A stretch of 9,236 bases of DNA from Clostridia bacterium (lineage in GTDB: Bacteria; Bacillota; Clostridia; TANB77; CAG-508), in NCBI GenBank assembly GCA_900754285.1, contig CAAECB010000003.1:1-9236 (forward strand). The letters are read 5' to 3'. This document shows, one piece after another, positions 1-6,337 of the stretch. Every line of letters begins with the position of its first letter. The stretch's first letter is position 1. The position numbers were made by a program, and so were the translations under genes. Below the pieces are notes generated by a model. The model had not been told where the DNA came from and made no database searches. It saw nothing but the letters and a program-made list of their open reading frames with translations.

Positions 1-668
1 ATAAAAATATAAATGAAGATTTTTTGAATATAAAGACTTTAGAACAAATACAATTTAAGATACAATTATTACAAGAAAAAATATCAAATACTAAAGTGGA
101 TTTACATAGATTTGAATTAGATAAAAGTAATATAGAACCACAACTAGATAAATTAGCAAATATAGAAGAAGAAATAGAATTGCAAAAAGAAAAAAAACAG
201 CAGTTAGAAAAATTAAATATGAGTTTTGAATTAGCAAAAACAATTTTGACAAAATGTTATGAAAATATGAAAGAAACAGTTACACCAAAATTTACACAAA
301 ATTTGTCACAAAATATAGCTGATATTACTAATAATAAATATAAAAATGTTAATTTTAATGAACAATCAGGTTTAGTAGTTGAAACAGAAAAAGGAGATTA
401 TGTATCTGCTAGTCATTTAAGTGTTGGAACAATTGAACAATTGTATTTATCACTTAGACTTTCAATGATTAAAGATTTATCTTCTGAAACTTTACCTATT
501 ATTCTTGATGAAGCTTTTGCTTATTTTGATGATGAAAGGTTAACAAATTTTTTAGAAACAATTAGTAAAAAATATAAAGAAAATCAAATTCTTATATTTA
601 CTTGTACAGATAGGGAACAGCAAATTTTAAGGGAGTTAGGAGCAGATTATAATTTGGTAATTTTATAA
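1..668 (+). CDS. SMC/Rad50-like (YhaN/SbcC-type) DNA repair ATPase, C-terminal part (5' end outside the window)
   Basis: This is the C-terminal part of an ABC-type ATPase of the SbcC/YhaN group, which in known relatives works with an SbcD/YhaO-type nuclease in double-strand break processing. The reading frame stays open to the left window edge, so the TTG at 24 is an internal Leu codon, not a start. Bases 30-240 encode a charged, Leu/Glu/Lys-rich coiled coil. Then come an ABC signature-like motif (LSVGTIEQLYL, 417-449), a hydrophobic Walker B strand ending in Asp-Glu (LPIILDEAF, 492-518) and a D-loop-like stretch (AYFDDERL). The Walker A motif should lie upstream, off the window. The usual His of the H-loop, after the FTC strand, appears as Thr (codon 606-608). 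Family assignment is firm at superfamily level. YhaN versus SbcC proper cannot be settled without the N-terminus. No clear terminator follows the stop. Confidence 0.85.
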   Translation, partial: KNINEDFLNIKTLEQIQFKIQLLQEKISNTKVDLHRFELDKSNIEPQLDKLANIEEEIELQKEKKQQLEKLNMSFELAKTILTKCYENMKETVTPKFTQNLSQNIADITNNKYKNVNFNEQSGLVVETEKGDYVSASHLSVGTIEQLYLSLRLSMIKDLSSETLPIILDEAFAYFDDERLTNFLETISKKYKENQILIFTCTDREQQILRELGADYNLVIL

Positions 669-761
669 CTTAAAAAGGAAAAATGTGATTTTGACACCGA
701 AAAGTACAGGGATTTTGTGATAATAAATAGAATAGAACCATTGTTAAATTCTAAAAAAAAG

Positions 762-790
762 TTGATTTTTTGCCGTTTTTATAGTAAAAT
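762..790 (+). promoter_or_regulatory. Sigma-A-like promoter of prfA
   Basis: A -35 box TTGATT (762-767) and a -10 box TAAAAT (785-790) are separated by exactly 17 bp, about 70 bp before the prfA start. The 11-mer TATAGTAAAAT covering the -10 box recurs at the same place in the pcrA promoter (3408-3418), which supports it. Start site not tested. Another TTGACA (691-696) has no -10 box at normal distance. Confidence 0.55.
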
Positions 791-859
791 ATGAAAGTAT
801 AGGAAAAAATTATAAATAATATAAAGCAATTAGAAAATTAGAGAAAGGAATGTTAATAA

Positions 860-1921
860 ATGTTTGACAAATTAGAATTAGTAGAAAAGAGATATGACGA
901 ATTAACTCAAATGATTAGTGATCCAGAAGTAATTGCAAACCAAACTGAATGGCAAAAATTAATGAAAGAACATGCAAGTATAGAAGAAGTAGTGCAAAAA
1001 TATAGAGAATATAAAAAAGTAAAACAAGATATGGAAGAAGCAAAAGAAATGATGCAAGATCCAGAAATGAAAGAATTAGCAGAAGCAGAATTTTATGAAG
1101 CAAAAGATAAATTACCACAAATAGAAGAAGAACTAAAAATATTGCTAATCCCTAAGGATCCAGATGATGACAAAAACATAATATGTGAAATTCGAGCAGG
1201 AGCAGGAGGAGAAGAAGCCGCATTATTTGCAGGAACATTATTTAGAATGTATACAATGTATGCAGAAAAGAAACATTGGAAATTAGAAGTTTTAAATGAA
1301 AATGAAACAGGACTTGGAGGATATAAAGAGATTTCTTTTATGATAACAGGAAAAGGAGTATATAGTCGTTTGAAATTTGAAAGTGGTGTTCATAGAGTTC
1401 AAAGAGTACCAGACACAGAAAGTAGTGGTAGAATTCATACTTCTACAGCAACAGTTGCTATGTTACCAGTAGTAGAAGATGTAGAAATAGATATAAATCC
1501 AGCAGATATAAAAATGGAAGTATTCCGTTCTTCAGGAGCAGGAGGACAACATATAAATAAAACATCATCAGCAGTAAGACTTATACATGAACCATCAGGA
1601 ATTGTTGTAGAATGTCAGACAGAAAGATCACAATTCCAAAATAGAGATAATGCAATGAGAATGTTAAGAACAAAATTATACGAAATAGAAAAGCAAAAAC
1701 AAGATAGTGAAATAGCAAATAGTAGAAAATCTCAGGTAGGTTCAGGAGATAGAAGTGAAAAAATAAGAACATATAACTATCCTCAAGGAAGAATTACAGA
1801 CCATAGAATAGGTATGAGCATTTATCAAATGGAAAACTTTTTGAATGGTGATTTAGATGAAATGATAGATAATTTAATTGCAGCAGATAGAGCTGAAAAA
1901 TTAAAAGGTGAAGAGGATTAA
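860..1921 (+). CDS. prfA: Peptide chain release factor 1 (RF1)
   Basis: RF1 recognises UAA and UAG in the ribosomal A site and triggers release of the finished peptide in the cytoplasm. The 353-residue protein has the normal family length. It has an N-terminal helical domain (about 1-100), the codon-recognition PxT motif as PDT at 184-186 (RF2 would carry SPF), and the catalytic GGQ loop at 228-230 within SSGAGGQHINKT. The Gln of GGQ is the site methylated by PrmC in characterised bacteria. The ATG at 860 is preceded by GAGAAAGGAA (841-850) at good spacing. The gene has its own promoter and is followed by a hairpin and a ZIP transporter gene. No prmC lies next to it in this window, although that pairing is frequent elsewhere. 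No truncation or odd residue is seen. Confidence 0.97.
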   Translation: MFDKLELVEKRYDELTQMISDPEVIANQTEWQKLMKEHASIEEVVQKYREYKKVKQDMEEAKEMMQDPEMKELAEAEFYEAKDKLPQIEEELKILLIPKDPDDDKNIICEIRAGAGGEEAALFAGTLFRMYTMYAEKKHWKLEVLNENETGLGGYKEISFMITGKGVYSRLKFESGVHRVQRVPDTESSGRIHTSTATVAMLPVVEDVEIDINPADIKMEVFRSSGAGGQHINKTSSAVRLIHEPSGIVVECQTERSQFQNRDNAMRMLRTKLYEIEKQKQDSEIANSRKSQVGSGDRSEKIRTYNYPQGRITDHRIGMSIYQMENFLNGDLDEMIDNLIAADRAEKLKGEED

Positions 1922-1969
1922 TCATAACTTATTAAAGTAGGACATAAAATTTAGTGAATAATAAAATAA

Positions 1970-2007
1970 AAACTCAGAATTTTAGTGTATATTATAATTC
2001 TGAGTTT
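1970..2007 (+). terminator. Hairpin terminator after prfA
   Basis: AAACTCAGAATT (1970-1981) and AATTCTGAGTTT (1996-2007) form a perfect 12-bp stem with a 14-base loop. The stem is followed by TTTAATTATAG, a weak T-tract, so termination may be partial and allow read-through into the ZIP gene. The A-run on the left side would also give a U-run on the opposite strand. Confidence 0.6.
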
Positions 2008-2011
2008 AATT

Positions 2012-2035
2012 ATAGAAAATTTATATATTTTCTAT
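2012..2035 (+). repeat. 9-bp inverted repeat just before the ZIP ribosome binding site
   Basis: ATAGAAAAT (2012-2020) and ATTTTCTAT (2027-2035) are perfect inverted repeats around TTATAT. It ends about 3 bases before the Shine-Dalgarno sequence (AGAAAGGATG, 2038-2047) of the transporter gene. It could be an operator, an RNA hairpin affecting translation, or chance in AT-rich DNA. It does not look like a Fur or Zur box known to me. Confidence 0.4.
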
Positions 2036-2054
2036 TTAGAAAGGATGATGTTAT

Positions 2055-2786
2055 TTGCAAATTTTAAAAACCACTTTAATGGGTCTATTTTTTGGCACAT
2101 TTGGAACTACAATAGGAGGATTAATAGGAGTATATGTAAAGAAAAATTCAAACAAATTTTTAAGTTTTATATTATCATTTGCATCAGGACTAATGATGGC
2201 AATTATATGTTTTGACCTAATACCAGAAGCATTGGAAATAAGCGGAATAGTGCAAGTTCTGTTAGGAATATCTATAGGAATTGTAACTATGATTTTTTGT
2301 GATTTATTTGTAGATAAAAAATCTAAAAAAATAAAATCAAATCAGTTGTTAAAAACAGGAATAGTTATTTCTATTGGGCTTGCAATTCATAATTTTCCAG
2401 AAGGCTTAGCAATAGGTTCAGGATTTAATGCATCTATAAAATTAGGAATAAGTCTTGCTATAGCTATTTGTTTACATGATATACCAGAAGGTATATCAAT
2501 GGCAGTACCAATGAAAAATGGAGGGATGTCAAAACTAAAAGTAATATTTTATGTAATACTATCAGGAATAACGACAGGAGTAGGAGCATTTTTTGGAGCA
2601 ATTTTGGGTACGATATCAACAAGTGTAATAGCAATATGTTTAAGTTTTGCAGCAGGAGCAATGTTATATATAGTATCTGGGGAATTAATCCCAGAATCAA
2701 ATCAATTGTATCATGGTAGAATGACAGCAATAGGCAATATAGTAGGCTTTTTAATAGGAATGTTTGCAATGAACTTAAATATTTAA
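2055..2786 (+). CDS. ZIP-family divalent metal transporter
   Basis: This integral membrane protein of the ZIP family (zinc/iron permease, ZupT-like) probably imports Zn2+ or a related divalent cation. The 243 residues are almost entirely hydrophobic segments, consistent with about eight membrane helices. The two hallmark metal-site helices are present: HNFPEG at 112-117 and HDIPEG at 141-146. FDLIPEA near the N-terminus and GELIPES near the C-terminus are further conserved acidic motifs. The start is TTG at 2055, about 10 bases after the AAAGG of the Shine-Dalgarno. Two nearby ATGs (2045, 2048) are in another frame. The TTG start gives a normal N-terminus (MQILKTTLMGLFFG). Its position after prfA suggests a conserved Clostridia neighbourhood rather than a functional link. 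A strong terminator follows. The metal cannot be deduced from the sequence. Confidence 0.93.
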   Translation: MQILKTTLMGLFFGTFGTTIGGLIGVYVKKNSNKFLSFILSFASGLMMAIICFDLIPEALEISGIVQVLLGISIGIVTMIFCDLFVDKKSKKIKSNQLLKTGIVISIGLAIHNFPEGLAIGSGFNASIKLGISLAIAICLHDIPEGISMAVPMKNGGMSKLKVIFYVILSGITTGVGAFFGAILGTISTSVIAICLSFAAGAMLYIVSGELIPESNQLYHGRMTAIGNIVGFLIGMFAMNLNI

Positions 2787-2831
2787 AGATATATAAAAAT
2801 TACAAAGCAAATTTATATGTGAACTTAAAAT

Positions 2832-2882
2832 AGACTTTAGATGTTTTAGTAAATGCCAAAACATTTAAAGTCTGATTTTTTT
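2832..2882 (+). terminator. Rho-independent terminator after the ZIP gene
   Basis: AGACTTTAGATGTTTT (2832-2847) pairs with AAAACATTTAAAGTCT (2858-2873) as a 16-bp stem with one G-U pair and a 10-base loop. A run of seven T follows (2876-2882). This is a canonical strong terminator. Confidence 0.88.
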
Positions 2883-2920
2883 CTAATAAGTATCTGTGTT
2901 ATTAATGTTCGCTTTTGTTC

Positions 2921-2954
2921 TATTTTAGGAAAGTTCTTCGAACTTCCTAAAATA
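2921..2954. repeat. Hairpin with one-base bulge, function unclear
   Basis: TATTTTAGGAAAGTT (2921-2935) is matched by AACTTCCTAAAATA (2941-2954), leaving one unpaired A on the left arm and a tip around CTTCG. Neither strand has a proper T-tract after it, so it is not a clear terminator. It lies between the convergent ZIP and XRE genes and is flanked by two similar 20-base stretches (about 2903-2922 and 2983-3002). Confidence 0.5.
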
Positions 2955-2982
2955 TAAATAATAATATTTTTCAATATTGTTA
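2949..2982 (-). terminator. Probable AT-rich terminator of the XRE gene
   Basis: Read on the minus strand, TAACAATATT and AATATTATTA form a 10-bp stem (one G-U) with a GAAA loop (plus-strand 2959-2982). They are followed by TTTATATTTTAGG. It begins about 16 bases after the stop codon of the regulator gene. The stem has almost no G-C pairs, so its strength is uncertain. Confidence 0.45.
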
Positions 2983-2998
2983 ATGTTAGATTTTGCTC

Positions 2999-3259
2999 TT
3001 ATGATTCATAATATTTTTCTGTGTCAGAATATAAATCATCAAGAGTAATATTAAGAACTTTACAAAAAGCAAGAGCCTCAAAATCCTTAACGGTTTTCTT
3101 ACCATATTCAATTTCATAAATATCACAGATATACATGGTAACTCCAATTAAATCAAGTTTTCTACAAATTTCAGGTTGAGAAATTTTTTGTTGCTTTCTA
3201 AATTTTCTTAAGTTTTTACCAATAATATTCAAATTTCCATTTAAAGTTTTAACTTTCAT
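2999..3259 (-). CDS. Small XRE-family helix-turn-helix regulator
   Basis: This 86-residue protein is a stand-alone DNA-binding domain of the XRE/Cro-C1 type. GKNLRKFRKQQKISQPEICRK (about 14-34) matches helices 1-2, a longer-than-usual turn follows (LDLIGVTMY), then the recognition helix (ICDIYEIEYGKK). The ending LNITLDDLYSD is the typical last helix of the fold. The extra residues between helices 2 and 3 are, as I recall, shared by a group of small Clostridia regulators, so this looks intact rather than degenerate. There is no second domain for ligand or peptide binding. The ATG start has a GAGGT ribosome binding site about 9 bases upstream. The gene is divergent from pcrA and convergent with the ZIP gene. 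Target genes are unknown, and autoregulation from the divergent gap is plausible but unproven. Confidence 0.85.
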   Translation of the reverse strand: MKVKTLNGNLNIIGKNLRKFRKQQKISQPEICRKLDLIGVTMYICDIYEIEYGKKTVKDFEALAFCKVLNITLDDLYSDTEKYYES

Positions 3260-3296
3260 ACCAATTACCTCTATTCTTTAAACTAACCACTATTAT

Positions 3297-3326
3297 TCTA
3301 TACTAAACTTATGAGGTTAATTACAA
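3297..3326 (-). promoter_or_regulatory. Possible promoter of the XRE gene
   Basis: On the minus strand, TTGTAA (plus 3321-3326) and TATAGA (plus 3297-3302) are 18 bp apart, about 38 bp before the start codon. The match is moderate. The hexamer AACCAC occurs at 3285-3290 and 3325-3330, on either side of this promoter, and GGTT/AACC half-sites flank the -35 box. These could be an operator for the regulator itself. Confidence 0.35.
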
Positions 3327-3389
3327 CCACATACTGTAGAACCTACAAAAAATGACAAAATTTGCACAAATTAAAATCTTGCTAAACTA

Positions 3390-3418
3390 TTGAAATTTTT
3401 CAAATTCTATAGTAAAAT
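3390..3418 (+). promoter_or_regulatory. Sigma-A-like promoter of pcrA
   Basis: TTGAAA (3390-3395), a 17-bp spacer and TAAAAT (3413-3418) lie about 60 bp before the pcrA start. The -10 region is the same TATAGTAAAAT 11-mer as upstream of prfA. I see no GAAC-N4-GTTC SOS box (LexA site) in the 219-bp divergent gap. Confidence 0.6.
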
Positions 3419-3478
3419 ACAAACAGAGTTTTGAAAATCAAGACTTAGTGACAAGATAATAATGAAAGGATGATATAG

Positions 3479-5803
3479 ATGCCAGAAGTAGCAAATGATT
3501 TACTAAAAGGATTAAATGATAAACAACATGAGGCTGTAATAAATACCGAAGGACCATGTTTAGTAATAGCAGGTGCAGGAAGTGGAAAAACAAAAGTATT
3601 AACACACAAAATAGCATATTTAATGAAAGAGAAAAATGTAAAACCATGGAATATATTAGCGATAACATTTACAAATAAAGCAGCAAATGAAATGAAAGAA
3701 AGAATAGCAAATTTAGTAGGAGATGATGCTCAAGATATATGGATGGGAACATTTCACTCAATTTGTGTAAAGATTTTAAGAAGATTTATAGACAGAATAG
3801 GATTTGATACATCATTTATAATCTTTGATTCATCTGATCAAAAAACAATGGTAAAAGGATGTATGAGAGATTTAGGAATAGATGATAAAAAAATGACAGA
3901 TAGAAGTGTGCAATTTGAAATAAGTAATGCAAAAAATGAGATGCTAGAACCAGCATCATATACAGCAAGTGCAGTAGGAGATTACAGAAAAGAGCAAATA
4001 GCTAAAGTTTATGAATTGTATCAAAAAAGATTAAAAGAAAATAATGCTATAGATTTTGATGATATTATAAATTATACAATAAAGATATTATTAGAAAATC
4101 CAGATGTACTTACATATTATGCAGATAAATTTCAATATATATTAGTTGATGAGTATCAAGATACAAATAAATCTCAATTTACATTAATAACAATGTTAGC
4201 TTCAAGACATGGAAATGTTACAGCCGTAGGAGATAATGACCAAGGAATATATTCATTTAGAGGAGCAGATATTTCAAATATCTTAAACTTTGAAAGAGAT
4301 TTTCCAGGTACTAAAATTATAAAATTGGAACAAAATTATCGTTGTACGGGAAATATATTAAAAGCAGCAAATGCGGTTATAAAAAATAATGAAGTAAAAT
4401 ATAAAAAAGAATTATGGACAAATAATGAAGTAGGACAATTACCAAAGATATATTCAGCTAAAAATGAATATGATGAAGGAAGTTTTATAGTACAACAAAT
4501 AAATCATTTAAAAAGAGAAGAATATTTTAAATATTCAGATTTTGCAGTATTGTATAGAATGAATACACAATCAAGAGCAATAGAGGATATTTTTAATAGA
4601 GAAGGAATACCTTATAAAATTGTAGGTGGACTTAAATTCTATGAAAGAAAAGAAATAAAAGATATAATTTCATATTTGAGATTAATCCAAAATCCAGCAG
4701 ATAATTTAAGTTTAAAAAGAATTATAAATGAACCTAAAAGAGGAATTGGAAAAGCAAGTTTAGAAAATATTGAAGAATTGGCAAATAGAACAGAACAATC
4801 AATGTATGAAGTTATAAAAAATGCAGATCAATATGGATTAAATAGAGTATTTTTAAATTCAAGAGAATTTGTTAATTTAATAGAAGAAATGAGAGCAAAA
4901 AAAGATGAAATAGAATTATCTGAATTAATAACAAGTATTTTGAAAAAATCAGGATATACTAAAGCTTTAGAAGATGAAAAAAATATAGAAGCGGAAAATA
5001 GAATAGCAAACTTGGATGAATTTTTAAATGTGGCTATAGAATTTGAAGAGGAATCTGCAGATAATACTTTAAGCGAATTTTTGGAAGGTATTACATTATC
5101 TAGTGATTTAGATAATATGGAAGAAAGCGAAGATACTGTAACTTTAATGACTTTACATAGTGCTAAAGGATTGGAATTTCCAGCAGTATTTTTAGTAGGT
5201 CTAGAGGAAGGTGTTTTTCCAGGGTATAAATCTATAGGAGAACCAAAAGAGTTGGAAGAAGAAAGACGTTTATGTTATGTAGGTATTACTAGGGCTAAAC
5301 AATATTTATTTTTAACTTTTAGCAAACAGAGAACTGTATTTGGCTCTACAAGTTGTAATCCTGTATCTAGATTTTTGAAAGAGATTCCACCAGAATTGTT
5401 AGATGGATATGATGAGGCTCTAGGTGATAGCCAAAATGATAATAGTTTTGGTAACAGTAAAATCTTTGGTGATTCTCCATTTAGCTGGACATATGGAAGT
5501 AAAAATAATGGCAATATTAAATCATATAAAGTAGATACTGGTAAGGTTGTGGCTTCTAATAATACTGGCGTATTCCAAAGAACTGCTGAGAGCTTTTTGA
5601 GTTCTTTGGGTAAAAAACCTGCTAATGCTAATGTTGATTTATCAAAATATGAACAAGGTGTAAAAGTTTATCATAAAAAGTTTGGAGAAGGAGTTATTTC
5701 TTCTGTTGAACCTGAAAATGATGATTTAAAGGTTGATATTCAGTTTGATAAATTTGGTCATAAGAGATTGATGGCAAAATATGCTAATTTAGAGATAATT
5801 TAA
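3479..5803 (+). CDS. pcrA: ATP-dependent DNA helicase PcrA (UvrD/Rep superfamily 1A)
   Basis: PcrA is a 3'-5' helicase/translocase used in repair, removal of replication and transcription conflicts, and plasmid rolling-circle replication. All superfamily 1A motifs are visible in order. They are the Q motif (LNDKQHEAV, 12-20), Walker A (AGAGSGKT, 31-38), TFTNKAA, GTFHS, Walker B DEYQDT (224-229), GDNDQGIYSFRGAD, QNYRC, TLHSAKGLEF (558-567) and GITRAK (602-607). A variable linker (about 620-720) leads to a C-terminal Tudor-like domain from 724 (YEQGVKVYHKKFGEGVI), which in Bacillus PcrA contacts RNA polymerase. The 774 residues are slightly longer than the 739 of B. subtilis, mostly in the linker. 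ATG at 3479 follows GAAAGGA (3464-3470). No pcrB or ligA gene neighbours it. The last ~700 bp uses more T-ending codons than the rest. Confidence 0.97.
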   Translation: MPEVANDLLKGLNDKQHEAVINTEGPCLVIAGAGSGKTKVLTHKIAYLMKEKNVKPWNILAITFTNKAANEMKERIANLVGDDAQDIWMGTFHSICVKILRRFIDRIGFDTSFIIFDSSDQKTMVKGCMRDLGIDDKKMTDRSVQFEISNAKNEMLEPASYTASAVGDYRKEQIAKVYELYQKRLKENNAIDFDDIINYTIKILLENPDVLTYYADKFQYILVDEYQDTNKSQFTLITMLASRHGNVTAVGDNDQGIYSFRGADISNILNFERDFPGTKIIKLEQNYRCTGNILKAANAVIKNNEVKYKKELWTNNEVGQLPKIYSAKNEYDEGSFIVQQINHLKREEYFKYSDFAVLYRMNTQSRAIEDIFNREGIPYKIVGGLKFYERKEIKDIISYLRLIQNPADNLSLKRIINEPKRGIGKASLENIEELANRTEQSMYEVIKNADQYGLNRVFLNSREFVNLIEEMRAKKDEIELSELITSILKKSGYTKALEDEKNIEAENRIANLDEFLNVAIEFEEESADNTLSEFLEGITLSSDLDNMEESEDTVTLMTLHSAKGLEFPAVFLVGLEEGVFPGYKSIGEPKELEEERRLCYVGITRAKQYLFLTFSKQRTVFGSTSCNPVSRFLKEIPPELLDGYDEALGDSQNDNSFGNSKIFGDSPFSWTYGSKNNGNIKSYKVDTGKVVASNNTGVFQRTAESFLSSLGKKPANANVDLSKYEQGVKVYHKKFGEGVISSVEPENDDLKVDIQFDKFGHKRLMAKYANLEII

Positions 5804-5809
5804 CATTTT

Positions 5810-5853
5810 ATATAACTATGTGGATTTTTAATTTGCATGGTTATATTTTTTTT
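5810..5853 (+). terminator. Rho-independent terminator after pcrA
   Basis: ATATAACTATG (5810-5820) pairs with CATGGTTATAT (5836-5846), an 11-bp stem with one G-U pair. The stem runs straight into an eight-base T-tract (5846-5853). It lies six bases after the stop codon. Confidence 0.82.
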
Positions 5854-5880
5854 AATTTTGTGCATAATAAAAAAAGAGAT

Positions 5881-6110
5881 TATTACTTTTGTATTTTGAA
5901 CTTTTAAGTATGTATTTTTTTGTAATTTTAAGGTTTATTACATATCTTAAGACCTTTTAATTTAATCTTAAGTAAAAAGTTCATCTTAGTCCTCGCTGCG
6001 CTCGACGTCAACTTTTTACTTTGATTAAATAAAAATCTCTAAAGATATTTCAATCACATTAAAATCACTTTAAAATACATACTTAAAAGTTCAGAGTATA
6101 GAATGTAATA
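5881..6110. repeat. ~230-bp imperfect palindrome (MITE-like long hairpin element)
   Basis: This fills most of the 334-bp gap between pcrA and the coat genes. A perfect 22-bp inverted repeat (5897-5918 and 6072-6093, TGAACTTTTAAG...) is extended outward to TATTAC/GTAATA (5881-5886, 6105-6110) with G-U pairs and a one-base bulge. Inward come 5922-5930/6060-6068 (8 of 9), 5942-5948/6042-6048, 5961-5967/6023-6029 and a perfect 12-bp stem 5970-5981/6010-6021. The 28-base tip (5982-6009, containing CCTCGCTGCGCTCG) has 17 G/C in strongly AT-rich surroundings. There is no open reading frame inside. TA at both extreme ends would fit a TA target duplication (Tc1/mariner or IS630 type), but that is inference. 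A large structured RNA or extended transcription barrier is the alternative. Confidence 0.8.
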
Positions 6111-6137
6111 AAATTTTTAGAAAGGATTGTGATTAAA

Positions 6138-6326
6138 ATGGCAGATTTAACACAAGTTGAATTACAACATTTAAGACATCTAATAGGAGCACATGAAACA
6201 GCTTATCAAAAATTAAATGCATATTCTGCGCAAGCAGTGGATCCTCAAATTAAGCAAATATTTTCAAAATCAGCACAAGATGCCTTAAATACAAAGCAAA
6301 AATTAATAACATTTTTAAATAATTAG
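6138..6326 (+). CDS. Small spore coat protein (CotF-like), first of a tandem pair
   Basis: This 62-residue protein (MADLTQVELQHLRHLIGAHE...) resembles the short coat proteins found beside CotF-domain genes in Clostridia and Bacillus. These are helical, with Gln-, Ala- and Leu-rich segments and a repeated helix-pair pattern, and are deposited on the developing spore. ATG at 6138 is preferred over the in-frame GTG at 6129, because AAAGGA (6121-6126) sits only 2 bases before the GTG but 11 before the ATG. The stop codon overlaps the ribosome binding site of the next gene, so both are surely translated from one mRNA. Expression by a mother-cell sporulation sigma factor is expected from the family, but I could not identify a convincing sigma-E or sigma-K promoter. 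CATACTTAA at 6078-6086 is only a near match and lies inside the palindrome arm. Confidence 0.75.
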   Translation: MADLTQVELQHLRHLIGAHETAYQKLNAYSAQAVDPQIKQIFSKSAQDALNTKQKLITFLNN

Positions 6327-6337
6327 GAGGTTAAGTT

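Noticed and set aside
24..26. TTG at 24 as the start of the first gene.
   Set aside because: The frame is open to the window edge, the protein begins in the middle of a coiled coil, and the Walker A part of an ABC ATPase is missing, so this is a cut gene.
669..794. Reading frame continuing in phase for about 40 codons after the stop of the SMC-like ATPase, with a protein-like stretch (FDTEKYRDFVIINRIEPL).
   Set aside because: No start codon with a ribosome binding site, codons (TAC, AGG, ACC) unlike the neighbours, and it overlaps the prfA promoter. The ATPase already ends at a normal C-terminus, so read-through is not needed.
669..859. Riboswitch or leader RNA before prfA.
   Set aside because: No conserved aptamer-like pairing is recognisable, and the promoter at 762-790 leaves a short leader of about 60 bases.
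1985..2215. Frame using the ATGs at 2045/2048 just after the Shine-Dalgarno of the ZIP gene.
   Set aside because: Its product shows no family pattern, whereas the overlapping frame from TTG 2055 gives a complete ZIP transporter. I considered a frameshift at the start, but the TTG reading needs none.
5982..6009. CRISPR repeat or attachment site at the GC-rich tip of the palindrome.
   Set aside because: It occurs once here, with no spaced copies and no integrase or cas gene nearby.
6129..6131. GTG at 6129 as the start of the first coat gene.
   Set aside because: Only two bases separate it from the Shine-Dalgarno. The ATG at 6138 gives the usual family N-terminus (MADLT...).
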